Positions 36,634 through 45,597 are shown, counted from the stretch's first letter. The stretch is 64,000 bases of DNA from DASPJL01 sp035628645 (GCA_035628645.1 DASPJL010000159.1:8450-72449); one strand, 5' to 3'. Numbers and translations: made by a program. The notes: a model not told the origin generated them from the letters alone.

Positions 36634-37914
36634 ATGATCGAACGTATCATTTCATTTTCATTAAAGAATAAATTCTTTGTCTTATTAATATCGGCAGGGC
36701 TATTTATTTGGGGAATATATTCTGTAAAAACCAATAAAATAGATGCCATTCCAGACCTTTCTGAAAACCAGGTAATTGTTTTTACAGAATGGATGGGAAG
36801 AAGCCCTCAAATCATTGAGGATCAAATTACCTACCCTTTGGTAACAAATCTTCAGGGCCTTCCTGAAGTAAAGTATGTAAGGGCCAATTCCATGTTTGGA
36901 ATGAGTTTCATTTATATCATTTTCAATGATGATACGGATGTGTATTGGGCTCGTCAGAGAGTACTTGAGCGATTGAGCACAGCCGGAGGCATGCTGCCTG
37001 AAGGTGTTACTCCTACATTGGGACCAGATGGGACTGGTGTGGGCCATATTCTTTGGTATACTTTGGATGCCTCAGGAATGGATCTTGGCGAACAAAGGGC
37101 CATCCAGGACTGGTATGTAAAATTTGCTTTACAAAATGTACCCGGAGTAAGTGAAATCGCTTCTTTTGGAGGGCAAACAAAACAATATCAGATTACAATT
37201 GACCCAAATAAACTTACCTATTACGGACTTTCAGTGCCCCAGATTGCTCAGGCAGTCCAGGCAAATAACAACGAAGCCGGCGGAAGAAAATTTGAGTTGA
37301 GCGATATCGGATACATTATTAAAACTACCGGCTACCTGAAAAGCAAAGAGGACATTGCCAACATCCCCCTTCAAACGGTAAACGCGACACCTATTAGAGT
37401 AAAAGACGTAGCCACCGTGCAAATGTCGGGAGAAAGCAGGCTTGGAATCTTTGACAAGGATGGCGAAGGAGAAGTGGTAGGGGGAATTGTGGTAATGCGT
37501 TACGGCCAAAATGCCAATGAGGTAATAGCAAATGTGAAAAAGAAAATGGAAGAAGTGGCCAAAGGTCTTCCCAAAGGTGTAAAATTTAACATCGTATACG
37601 ACCGAAGCGGCCTTATTCAGGAATCAATAAGTTCTATAAAAACGACTTTGATTGAAGAAATGATAGTTGTTTCCCTGGTAGTGATTGTGTTCCTGTTCCA
37701 CTTGAGAAGTGCACTGAGCATTATCATTCAAATTCCGATCACCATCGCCACGAGCTTCATTCTTCTAAATCTTTTCGACATAAGTTCCAATATCATGTCA
37801 TTGACTGGAGTAGCACTGGCAATTGGAGTAATAGTAGATAATGGAATAATCATGGCGGAAAATTCTTACAGAAACCTGGCTATAAGGTATAAGGAACTAG
37901 GGAATGTTGAGTGA
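36634..37914 (+). CDS. cusA: CusA/CzcA-type RND efflux pump, N-terminal half of a split gene
   Basis: The first 426 residues of a heavy-metal RND transporter. TM1 is at about 10-30, the large periplasmic pore and docking domain follows, and TM2-TM4 are at about 340-420. TM4 carries the family motif (GVIVDNGIIMAENSYR). Similarity to the family ends after NLAIRYKELG. A stop at 37912 follows in sequence unrelated to the pump, and the remaining two thirds of the transporter resume in another frame at about 37983. The break lies in the cytoplasmic loop between TM4 and TM5. Either the pump is inactivated or the two halves assemble as separate chains. Confidence 0.85.
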   Translation: MIERIISFSLKNKFFVLLISAGLFIWGIYSVKTNKIDAIPDLSENQVIVFTEWMGRSPQIIEDQITYPLVTNLQGLPEVKYVRANSMFGMSFIYIIFNDDTDVYWARQRVLERLSTAGGMLPEGVTPTLGPDGTGVGHILWYTLDASGMDLGEQRAIQDWYVKFALQNVPGVSEIASFGGQTKQYQITIDPNKLTYYGLSVPQIAQAVQANNNEAGGRKFELSDIGYIIKTTGYLKSKEDIANIPLQTVNATPIRVKDVATVQMSGESRLGIFDKDGEGEVVGGIVVMRYGQNANEVIANVKKKMEEVAKGLPKGVKFNIVYDRSGLIQESISSIKTTLIEEMIVVSLVVIVFLFHLRSALSIIIQIPITIATSFILLNLFDISSNIMSLTGVALAIGVIVDNGIIMAENSYRNLAIRYKELGNVE

Positions 37915-37982
37915 TGAATTTTAAATTTTAAATGATTGAAAAATTGAAGGCAGAATTAAGCTTTCTAAACTGAACTAAAATG
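37900..37982 (+). other. Interruption of cusA: repeat-like insert with relayed mini-ORFs
   Basis: The stop TGA (37912-37914) overlaps an ATG (37914) that starts a 5-codon frame. Its TAA (37929-37931) abuts ATG 37932, which starts a 13-codon frame ending TGA 37971-37973. ATG 37980 of the second pump half follows six bases later. The inserted DNA resembles the AT-rich repeat at 5934 (TTGA, GAATTTTAAATTTTAAATG). Re-initiation along this relay could yield both halves; that is inference. Confidence 0.55.
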
Positions 37983-39920
37983 TGGAGTCTATTTCGAAAA
38001 GATAAAAAACCAACGGCGAAAGTAACCATTCCGGAAGAGGAACGGATAAGTATTATAGAAAAATCCTGTAAGCAGGTTTCCAGAGGGGTTTTTTATTCTA
38101 CCATAATCATAATCACCTCTTTCCTCCCGGTATTCTTGCTAACGGGTCAGGAAGGGAAACTCTTTCATCCGCTGGCTTATACCAAAACCTTTATCCTTGT
38201 GGTGGACGCACTGCTGGTTATCACACTTGCGCCCGTCATGATCTCATTTTTCATGAAAGGGAAATTTAAGGATGAAAAAGCGAACCCTGTCAATCGCTTT
38301 CTGGAAAAAGTATATGAACCAGTTATAAAGGCCTGTCTTAAATGGAGAAAAACGACTATTGGTATCAACATCCTTGCTTTAGTTATTAGCATTCCTTTGC
38401 TGATGAGCCTCGGCAAAGAATTTATGCCACCTCTCGATGAACAATCGATTTTATTTATGCCTGTTACTTTGCCGGATATTTCAAACGCCGAAGCCAAAAG
38501 GATTCTACAAGTACAGGATAAAATCATTAAGTCTGTTCCGGAAGTAGATGTAGTACTGGGCAAGGCCGGGAGAGCAAGTACCGCCACGGACAATTCGCCC
38601 ATCAGTATGATTGAGACGATCATTATGTTAAAACCAAAATCCGAATGGAGGGAAGGAATTACTAAAAGTGACATTATAAATGAACTGGACACCAAACTTC
38701 AAATTCCTGGTGTGGTAAATGGATGGACCCAGCCTATTATCAACAGGATCAACATGCTTTCTACGGGCATTCGGACAGATGTCGGGGTTAAGGTTTATGG
38801 ACAAAATCTTGACAGCATTGCCTCTGTTTCAGAGAAGGTAAGAGATCAGTTAAAAGGAATTCCCGGAATAAAGGACCTTTATGTAGAACCGATTACAGGT
38901 GGAAAATACCTGGAAATCGATATCAAAAAAGATCAGTTAGGAAGATATGGCCTAAGTGTGGACGATGTAAACATGATGGTGGAAACTGCGCTTGGAGGAA
39001 CGCCAATTGCCCAGACAATTGAAGGCAGGCAGAGGTTTTCTATTAATTTAAGACTTGCCCAGGATTACAGAAACAGTATCAGTAAGATCGAAAGAATTCC
39101 TATTCAGACGTCTTCTTTGGGAACAATTCCGCTTTCAACAGTCGCAGAAATAAAATTTGTAGATGGTCCGCCTATGATTACTTCGGAAAATGCTCTTTTA
39201 CGTGGCGCGGTATTATTCAATGTGCGTGACAGGGACCTGGGAAGCACAGTTGAAGAAGCTATGGCAAAAATGAATGAAGTGAATGATTCGCTTCCCGGCG
39301 GCTATTTCCTGGAATGGAGCGGCCAATATGAAAACCTGATCCGGGGACAAAATACCTTAATTATTATAGCGCCAATTGTTGTATTAATCATTTTCTTATC
39401 GCTTTACCTGGCATTTAAGTCGGTAAGGGAGGCTTTTCTTAGTCTGATCACAATTCCATTTGCATTGATCGGAGGGGCATATATTATATATTTCTTTGGT
39501 GTAAACCTCTCTGTTGCCGTAGCAGTTGGCTTTATTGCCTTATTTGGAATAGCTGTGGAAACGGGCGTGGTAATGGTAATTTATCTGAATGATGCCATGC
39601 AGCAATTGGTGGCTTTAAAAGGAAATTCACGGGAAACGATCACACGGGAAGATCTGAGAGAATATGTAATTAACGGTGCGGCTAAAAGACTCCGCCCCAA
39701 ACTAATGACCGTTTCAGTTGCCCTGTTTGGCTTGATACCGGTTCTATGGTCCACAGGCGTGGGTAGTGATGTAATGCAACCTATTGTTTTACCAATGATC
39801 GGCGGAGTATTGACTTCTTCTACTCATATCCTTTTAGTAACTCCCCTTATTTTTCTCATGACTAAAGAATACGAATTAAGAAAATTCGGAAAAATTGAAA
39901 TTTATGAAGGCAAACATTAA
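37980..39920 (+). CDS. cusA: CusA/CzcA-type RND efflux pump, C-terminal part of a split gene
   Basis: 646 residues covering TM5-TM12 and the second periplasmic half of the pump. It starts within the TM4-TM5 cytoplasmic linker (EEERISIIEKSCKQVSRGV), then TM5 (FYSTIIIITSFLPVFLLTG). TM10 has the charged relay segment GFIALFGIAVETGVVMVIYL, as in Cu/Ag-type HME-RND pumps. Together with the first half it makes about 1070 residues, a normal full length. ATG 37980 has no clear ribosome binding site. The stop lies inside the next gene's start region (overlap 39904-39920), so the downstream genes remain in one operon. Confidence 0.85.
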   Translation: MWSLFRKDKKPTAKVTIPEEERISIIEKSCKQVSRGVFYSTIIIITSFLPVFLLTGQEGKLFHPLAYTKTFILVVDALLVITLAPVMISFFMKGKFKDEKANPVNRFLEKVYEPVIKACLKWRKTTIGINILALVISIPLLMSLGKEFMPPLDEQSILFMPVTLPDISNAEAKRILQVQDKIIKSVPEVDVVLGKAGRASTATDNSPISMIETIIMLKPKSEWREGITKSDIINELDTKLQIPGVVNGWTQPIINRINMLSTGIRTDVGVKVYGQNLDSIASVSEKVRDQLKGIPGIKDLYVEPITGGKYLEIDIKKDQLGRYGLSVDDVNMMVETALGGTPIAQTIEGRQRFSINLRLAQDYRNSISKIERIPIQTSSLGTIPLSTVAEIKFVDGPPMITSENALLRGAVLFNVRDRDLGSTVEEAMAKMNEVNDSLPGGYFLEWSGQYENLIRGQNTLIIIAPIVVLIIFLSLYLAFKSVREAFLSLITIPFALIGGAYIIYFFGVNLSVAVAVGFIALFGIAVETGVVMVIYLNDAMQQLVALKGNSRETITREDLREYVINGAAKRLRPKLMTVSVALFGLIPVLWSTGVGSDVMQPIVLPMIGGVLTSSTHILLVTPLIFLMTKEYELRKFGKIEIYEGKH

Positions 39921-41142
39921 GATATATTTAGCGATCCTGTTTCTGTTAAACAGCTACTTATCTTTTGGGCAGAAAATAACACTTGATAGTATTCTTAATA
40001 CAATTAAGATAAACAGCCATATGATCCACGAGTATGACTGGAAAATAGAGGCAGCGAAAGCTTATTCCGAGGGCGCAAAAAGCTGGATGGCGCCAATGGT
40101 AGGAGGTGGCACATTTATGACGCCTTATCCATTCTCCGAATCAACTGACAATGGTTCTCTGATGTTTTCTGTTCAGCAGGAAATACCAAATCCAGCCAAA
40201 CTCAAAGCCAAAAAGGAGTTTTATGATTCCAAAGCCTCTGTATTGGAAACATCCAGAGAGAGTGTCTATAATGAGCTAAGGGCCAATGCAAAACAATTGT
40301 ATTATCAGTGGATTATTCTGGAGAGGAAAAAAGCAGTACTCAAGGAAAGCGAGGAGATTCTCCTCCTGATGAAAAAGTTGGCTAATATTCGTTATCCATA
40401 TTCCCAGGGATCTCTTGGAAATATTTACAAAGCAGATGCACGATTATTTGAAGTTCAGAATATGCTCCTGATGACAGACGCTGAGATTGAACAAAAAAAC
40501 ATCTTGCTAAATACCCTCATGAATATCGAAAAGGAAACACGCTTTTCTATTGACACCAGTTCGGTAAAAATAAATCCTTCAGTGATTGACAAGGCAGAAC
40601 AAAGCAGGATCTTGAACCGAAGCGATGTCAGAACATTAGAAAACAACATTGAATCCATGAGGCTTAATTCAAGGTTGATGCGTTTTGATGCCAAACCGGA
40701 CTTTAATATAAGGTTTGACCACATGTCCCCTCTTACAGCAGGGATGCCAGGACAATATTCAATAATGGCAATGGTTTCCATTCCGATTGCACCGTGGTCC
40801 TCCAAAATGTATAAATCACAAGCAAAAGGGATGGATTTTGAAATAAAGGCTATGGAAATGGAAAAGGAGGGAATAATTAATGAAGCCGAGGGAATGACTC
40901 AAAGCATGGTATTGGAGATCAAAAAAATGGAGCAGCAACTCTCCAATTACAAAACCAAAATTATTCCTGCCTTGAAGAAAAACTATACCACCGAGATGCT
41001 TGCTTACGAAGAGAACAAAGGTGAGTTGCCTATGGTAATTGATGCCTGGGAAGCGCTGAATATGGCTCAGTTGGAATACCTGAACAACCTCGAAAAACAA
41101 TATTTAATGATTGTGAACTATGAAAAGGAAATTGAAAAATAA
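39904..41142 (+). CDS. TolC-type outer membrane efflux protein (CusC-like)
   Basis: About 412 residues from ATG 39904; the signal peptide ends YLSFGQ. The mature part has the long alpha-helical hairpins of the OEP family (VYNELRANAKQLYYQWIILE, LNRSDVRTLENNIESM) and forms the outer-membrane channel of a tripartite pump. The start overlaps the pump gene by 17 bases, and its own end overlaps the next adaptor gene by 23 bases, indicating tight translational coupling. Confidence 0.9.
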   Translation: MKANIKIYLAILFLLNSYLSFGQKITLDSILNTIKINSHMIHEYDWKIEAAKAYSEGAKSWMAPMVGGGTFMTPYPFSESTDNGSLMFSVQQEIPNPAKLKAKKEFYDSKASVLETSRESVYNELRANAKQLYYQWIILERKKAVLKESEEILLLMKKLANIRYPYSQGSLGNIYKADARLFEVQNMLLMTDAEIEQKNILLNTLMNIEKETRFSIDTSSVKINPSVIDKAEQSRILNRSDVRTLENNIESMRLNSRLMRFDAKPDFNIRFDHMSPLTAGMPGQYSIMAMVSIPIAPWSSKMYKSQAKGMDFEIKAMEMEKEGIINEAEGMTQSMVLEIKKMEQQLSNYKTKIIPALKKNYTTEMLAYEENKGELPMVIDAWEALNMAQLEYLNNLEKQYLMIVNYEKEIEK

Positions 41143-42415
41143 CATATACCTGCTACTGTCTTTTATTTTAGTGTTTTCTTTGGGTTCCTGCAGGCAAGAG
41201 GAAAAGAAGGCCTCAGCGCATAATCATGAGGAAGTAGAATATACTTGCCCCATGCACCCTCAAATCCTTCAAAATGAGCCAGGTACCTGTCCTATTTGTC
41301 ATATGGACTTGGTCAAAAAAGGAGGACACGCTCACAATGCAGAAATCGGTGAGGACTTGAATCACCTGTTGAAGTCTACCAATTCTTCCAGTCTTTCCTC
41401 CATAAGAACTATAGCGCCTGAAGAAAAATCAATGAAAGTAACCACTTCTGCTAATGGAATTATCACTTATGATACGCGTCAGGCTTTTAGCATTCCCTTT
41501 CGGTTTGGAGGAAGAATTGAAAAGCTTTTCATAAGATATAATTTCCAATCTATCCAAAAAGGACAAAAAATTCTCGAGATATACAGCGAAGAGCTTGCTA
41601 CCGCCCAAAGAGAGCTATTGTATCTAAAGGAAAATGATGGTGGAAATACTGAATTAATTGAATCGGCCAAAAGAAAACTGTTATTGCTAGGGGCCTCCGA
41701 AAGTCAAATTCAACAGTTAATAAATACAGGAAAAGAATCCTATTCTTTTGCGGTTTACAGTCCTTATAACGGTTATGTGGTAGAAGAATCCGCTTTAAAG
41801 GTGGCTTCCCAAGCTTCTCCTACATCAGCAATGGCAAGTGGAATGGGAGAAAGTCCTTCAAGTCCCGTTTCTGCCAATGCTTCCACGCCAATTCAGCTTA
41901 GGGAAGGCATGTACATCAATAAAGGTGAAACCGCTTTTAAGGTAATCAATGCGGACAAAGTTTGGGCAGAGTTTAATCTTTATCAACAGGATGCTTCCAA
42001 TGTTGAACTGCAACAACCGGTAGAAATAACTTTTGATAATGGTAAAAAAGAAACCATTAAAGCTACCGTAGATTTTATTCAACCCTTTTTTAAAGAAGGG
42101 GAAAGCTTTACCAAAATCAGGATTTATTTGTCCAATACCGGTGGGAAATATAAAATTGGACAACTGGTAACTGCGACTTTCAAATCTGAGACGGGCAAAA
42201 CAAAGTGGATCCCAGCAGAAGCGCTGGTTGATTTGGGAACGAGAACGGTGGTTTTTGTCAAAAAGGAAAATGTTTTCCAACCCCAGGTAATTACGCCAGG
42301 TCAGAGATCAGGAGACTCAGTAGAAGTGTTGGAAGGCTTAGAAGGAGACGATCAAATTGCTCATAATGGACAGTTTATGATCGATAGTGAAAGTTTTATC
42401 AGAATTAAAAATTAA
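41120..42415 (+). CDS. CusB-type efflux adaptor lipoprotein with N-terminal metal-binding domain (first copy)
   Basis: A 431-residue periplasmic adaptor (membrane fusion protein). The lipoprotein signal has a lipobox LGSC (Cys24). A heavy-metal-binding head follows at about 40-68 (YTCPMHPQILQNEPGTCPIC). The barrel-sandwich and hairpin parts are visible (FRFGGRIEKLFIRYNFQSIQ, VYSPYNGYVVEE), as is the beta-barrel (KVWAEFNLYQQD). It should link the RND pump and the TolC-like channel and pass Cu/Ag to the pump. It overlaps the channel gene and ends four bases before the next adaptor. Confidence 0.93.
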   Translation: MKRKLKNNIYLLLSFILVFSLGSCRQEEKKASAHNHEEVEYTCPMHPQILQNEPGTCPICHMDLVKKGGHAHNAEIGEDLNHLLKSTNSSSLSSIRTIAPEEKSMKVTTSANGIITYDTRQAFSIPFRFGGRIEKLFIRYNFQSIQKGQKILEIYSEELATAQRELLYLKENDGGNTELIESAKRKLLLLGASESQIQQLINTGKESYSFAVYSPYNGYVVEESALKVASQASPTSAMASGMGESPSSPVSANASTPIQLREGMYINKGETAFKVINADKVWAEFNLYQQDASNVELQQPVEITFDNGKKETIKATVDFIQPFFKEGESFTKIRIYLSNTGGKYKIGQLVTATFKSETGKTKWIPAEALVDLGTRTVVFVKKENVFQPQVITPGQRSGDSVEVLEGLEGDDQIAHNGQFMIDSESFIRIKN

Positions 42416-42419
42416 GGAG

Positions 42420-43730
42420 ATGAAAAACAGATTAAAACGAATTTTTTACCACGGAGAGCCTGGAGGTTTAAACGGAGGGACACCGAGCCTTTTTCTACCG
42501 AGCGACAACGGAATATTTACAAAAAGATCAATCCTAAATCTTGCCTTTATCTTTTTAATAGGTGTATCCCTTTTTTCCTGCAATGGAAAACATGAACATT
42601 CTCAAGAGCAAATTGCCAAAGAAAAGAGTACCTACACTTGCCCTATGCACCCTCAAGTAATTCAAGACAATCCTGGCACTTGTCCAATTTGTAAAATGGA
42701 TTTGGTAAAAGTAAATATGGCATCTTCTGAAAGCGGCGAAATTATGCTTAGCCAGAGCCAAATGAAGTTGGGAAATATTACTACCCGGAAAGTAAAGTTT
42801 GAAACCATGGGAAACACTACCATCCTCACCGGAACTCTAAAAGCAAATGAAGAGGCGGTAGAAATCATTAGTTCAAGAGTTGTAGGGAGAGTAGAAAAAC
42901 TTTACCTGAAAGAAGTCGGGCAAATGATCCGGGAAAACCAGCCTTTATATGAAATATACAGTGAGCCACTACTTGTATTACAAAGAGAATATCTCCTCGC
43001 CCACCAACAATATAATGAACTTGGAAAGCAGGAACGGTATCTTTCTTTTTTGAAAGCCGCGGAGAAAAAGTTGTTGCTGCTTGGAATGACTCATGAACAA
43101 CTCCAACAACTTGCGAAAGATAAAAAGGTTGAAGCAAGAATAACTTTCCTTGCTCCGGCATCAGGGATCGTATCTGAGATCAATGTCAGAGAAGGACAAT
43201 ATGTAGCAGAAGGAGAAAAGCTCTATAAAATCGAAAACCTGGATAAAATCTGGATAGAGGCACAACTTTATCCCGGTGAAGTATCTTTGGCTAAGCAGGA
43301 AGAAACAGTAAAAGTTGTGGTAAATGGGTATGAAAACCAATCTGTGGACGGAAAGATTGTTTTTCTAAGCCCGGAATATGGAAACGGAACCCAGATTATT
43401 AGCATGAGGGTTGAAATTTTGAATAAGGAAAAAAAATTCTTCCCAGGAATGCAGGCCAATGTCGTACTTACGAACTCCACAAAAAAAACAATTGCCTTGC
43501 CGACAGATGCTGTTATAAGAGATCAGCAAGGCAAACATATATGGATAGAATCGGAAGAAGGCGTATTTGAATCCAGAATGGTGGAAACCGGTCTGGAAAA
43601 TTTTGATAAGGTAGAGATTACGGAAGGTCTTCATGAAAATGAAACTGTAGTAGTATCTGGCGCTTATTTGCTTTACAGTGAATATGTTCTAAAAAAAGGG
43701 GGCACCCCAATCGCTGGTCATAATCATTAG
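42420..43730 (+). CDS. CusB-type efflux adaptor lipoprotein (second copy) with repeat-derived N-terminal extension
   Basis: About 436 residues from ATG 42420. The lipobox is LFSC, followed by the metal-binding head YTCPMHPQVIQDNPGTCPIC and the adaptor fold (SSRVVGRVEKLYLKEVGQMI, FLAPASGIVSEINVREGQYV). It is a diverged paralogue of the preceding gene, so the cluster encodes two adaptors for one pump. About 24 residues between the basic N-terminus (MKNRLKRIF) and the hydrophobic core of the signal peptide (TKRSILNLAFIFL) are encoded by an ACCACGGAGA-type repeat. AAGGAG directly abuts the ATG, an unusually short spacing; TTG or ATG codons upstream lie in the previous gene. Confidence 0.88.
   Translation: MKNRLKRIFYHGEPGGLNGGTPSLFLPSDNGIFTKRSILNLAFIFLIGVSLFSCNGKHEHSQEQIAKEKSTYTCPMHPQVIQDNPGTCPICKMDLVKVNMASSESGEIMLSQSQMKLGNITTRKVKFETMGNTTILTGTLKANEEAVEIISSRVVGRVEKLYLKEVGQMIRENQPLYEIYSEPLLVLQREYLLAHQQYNELGKQERYLSFLKAAEKKLLLLGMTHEQLQQLAKDKKVEARITFLAPASGIVSEINVREGQYVAEGEKLYKIENLDKIWIEAQLYPGEVSLAKQEETVKVVVNGYENQSVDGKIVFLSPEYGNGTQIISMRVEILNKEKKFFPGMQANVVLTNSTKKTIALPTDAVIRDQQGKHIWIESEEGVFESRMVETGLENFDKVEITEGLHENETVVVSGAYLLYSEYVLKKGGTPIAGHNH
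42445..42511. repeat. ACCACGGAGA-type dispersed repeat inside an adaptor gene
   Basis: The segment contains ACCACGGAGAGCCTGGAGG, then AAACGGAGGGACACCGAG and CGAGCGACAACGG, the pattern of the short CACGGAG repeats usually found between genes. Here it is in frame and open, adding about 24 codons to the signal-peptide region. The flanks CGAATTTTTTA and CGGAATATTTA are similar and may mark the junctions. Confidence 0.6.
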
Positions 43731-44097
43731 AAAATTTAAAAAAGGAATCTTGATGTAGTTTGACATAAAAAGAAGGAATTAGCAAGTAGGTGCTTTTGTA
43801 AGCAAGCAATTAGTTCAATGTCAGTGGGGAGATAAAACGATACAAAAACTTTCCGATTTTCTTTGGGAACAAGAGCCTTGCTTAAAAGGATTGGCAAAAA
43901 GAGTATTTACAGGATGGCCCGGTTTTATGAAAGCTATTGTTTTTCTCCATTTGTCGCGCCACCTGTAAAACAAGTAAACTACAGTGAAATTGTCGCTACA
44001 TTGTGGCGACAATTAGGAAAAAATGTCAAATGTCAAGAAAGAAAATGTCGATACACGGTCAAGTTCTTCTACTTCCATCTTTCTCTTTACATACCAA
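43731..44097. promoter_or_regulatory. Convergent intergenic region with a 27-bp palindrome
   Basis: About 370 bases between convergent genes, with no convincing coding frame. At 43988-44014 AATTGTCGC pairs exactly with GCGACAATT, and the centre TACATTGTG extends it to a near-perfect 27-bp dyad (ACA-T-TGT core). It resembles winged-helix repressor operators but has no gene start beside it. As RNA it would be a strong hairpin without a U-tract. Confidence 0.55.
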
Positions 44098-45252
44098 CTA
44101 ATACTTCTGCAGTAAAGTAAGCATTTTCCTGTCCAGCTTGTGTCCATGCCAGTCTTCATATTGCACGTCTGCTCTTTTAGAATCAAGTATCCCGAAATTG
44201 CTTTCTCCGATAAAATCCCAAAGCGCATATCCAATGCCCATACTTTTACAGATTTCCAGTACATCCGTCAGCCAGGCAAGAAATACGTTGTGCGGAAGTC
44301 TATGCGAGCCGCTCGTTTCGCCCATATGCACTCCAATTCCCTGGTCTACCAGTCTTTTCCACGGAGTATAATATTCTTCCAATCTTTTCCTGTCCCAAGT
44401 ATAGCCATTGTCATCCAATGCGCCCGGCCACTTAGGTTCAGGCCAATTTGTGCGGTCACTCATCCAGTCTACTTTATAATGGCTGATATTTCCCGGGATA
44501 TAACAATGTACACTTTGGTTAATTCCAAGTGAAAAAAGCTCAGGAACAGACAAGTTTCCTGCTCCGGCGCCATCGGCAATAATAATGCGGTCAGGACTTA
44601 TCTTTCTGATTGCCTGCACTGCCGGAGTAATAGCATTTTTATAGACTTCTCCATTGAAATTATCATTGGGCCAGGGGGCTTCATTAAAAAGGTTGAAGCT
44701 TATTTTTGATTTATCTACTCCCTTGTATCTCTTGGCAAACATTTCCCAATGGAAGGTAAATGCGTTCACAGCGGCTTTGTCTCTCCACAACAGAAAAGGC
44801 TCCCCGAGGCTATCGCTAATACCAATTTTGTAACCTGGTGCGTGATGAAAACACAAGCACATATGAATACCGTGTTTCAACCCATATTCAACCGCCTTGT
44901 CAATAAGTTCAAGCGTACTTTCGTCAATTTGATATACATCATCAACAGTGATCGGTTTATCGCCACGCTTTGGTTTGTATTTAAGCCACGCCCTATAAGT
45001 CAGCGGCATCCGCACAAAATTAAAACCCCAGTCAGCGATCCATTTAAAATGTTCTTCCTTAGGAGGTTTTATGCCCCTGTTTAAGATATAAATATTTTGA
45101 AAATTAAATCCTCTCCATATTGGGAGCGGGTTTTTTAAAATAGAGTTGGTGTCTTTAGTACCTTCCTTTGCCTGGACCATCTCCGGTAAAGCCATTGCAG
45201 CGCCTGCCAGCCCTGCAGCTTTAATAAAAGTCCGTCGGTTAGTGTTTTCCAT
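44098..45252 (-). CDS. Tat-exported GH5 glycoside hydrolase
   Basis: A 384-residue enzyme of glycoside hydrolase family 5 (cellulase/mannanase-type beta-glycanases). The N-terminus carries a twin-arginine signal (NRRTFIKAAG) with cleavage near MVQA, unlike its Sec/T9SS-exported neighbours. Barrel motifs include WRGFNF (46-51), FVRMPLTYR (79-87), LFNEAPWP with acid/base E191, and the nucleophile E312 in HMGETSG. There is no binding module and no T9SS tail, so it probably acts in the periplasm on oligosaccharides. Together with the GH26 gene upstream it suggests beta-mannan or cellulose use. Confidence 0.92.
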   Translation of the reverse strand: MENTNRRTFIKAAGLAGAAMALPEMVQAKEGTKDTNSILKNPLPIWRGFNFQNIYILNRGIKPPKEEHFKWIADWGFNFVRMPLTYRAWLKYKPKRGDKPITVDDVYQIDESTLELIDKAVEYGLKHGIHMCLCFHHAPGYKIGISDSLGEPFLLWRDKAAVNAFTFHWEMFAKRYKGVDKSKISFNLFNEAPWPNDNFNGEVYKNAITPAVQAIRKISPDRIIIADGAGAGNLSVPELFSLGINQSVHCYIPGNISHYKVDWMSDRTNWPEPKWPGALDDNGYTWDRKRLEEYYTPWKRLVDQGIGVHMGETSGSHRLPHNVFLAWLTDVLEICKSMGIGYALWDFIGESNFGILDSKRADVQYEDWHGHKLDRKMLTLLQKY

Positions 45253-45562
45253 ACAATAAATAATGTTTCAGTTTATAATAAATAAAGGTTAGTATAACCC
45301 TCTCAAATATTCCTGTTTATTTAAAATAATATTGGAAGCATAGTCCTTTGTTTTTGTATTCTGGTTCTTAAAAGGCATAAAAAAAGTTTTCAGACCAAGA
45401 GATTGGCCCTGATTTTTTAACCAGTCATTTTCACAAGAAAAAAGGATTCTTGTATAAGAATTTCATTCTAAAAAGAACTCTCTTTGTGTAGATAATTAAT
45501 TATTTGTTAATGTGGGATTACTCTTGATATAGGGTGAACATTAATGCCAGGTTAAAGGGGTA
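45253..45562. other. Intergenic region upstream of GH5, possible small RNA
   Basis: No coding frame is supported. It contains the GH5 promoter region on the minus strand. On the plus strand it ends in a strong terminator at 45597, so a small RNA of up to about 200-300 bases is possible. I could not match it to a known RNA family. Confidence 0.35.
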
Positions 45563-45597
45563 TAGAGTACTGCTGATTTGTAGTACTCTATTTTTTT
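45563..45597 (+). terminator. Plus-strand intrinsic terminator with no plus-strand gene upstream
   Basis: TAGAGTACT (45563-45571), a 10-base loop, AGTACTCTA (45582-45590), then seven T residues. Both neighbouring genes are on the minus strand, so the terminator belongs either to an unannotated plus-strand RNA within 45253-45562 or to antisense transcription. Confidence 0.75.

Noticed and set aside
43863..44120. 85-codon plus-strand ORF after the second adaptor
   Set aside because: It overlaps the 3' end of the GH5 gene, passes through the palindrome and has no recognisable motif.
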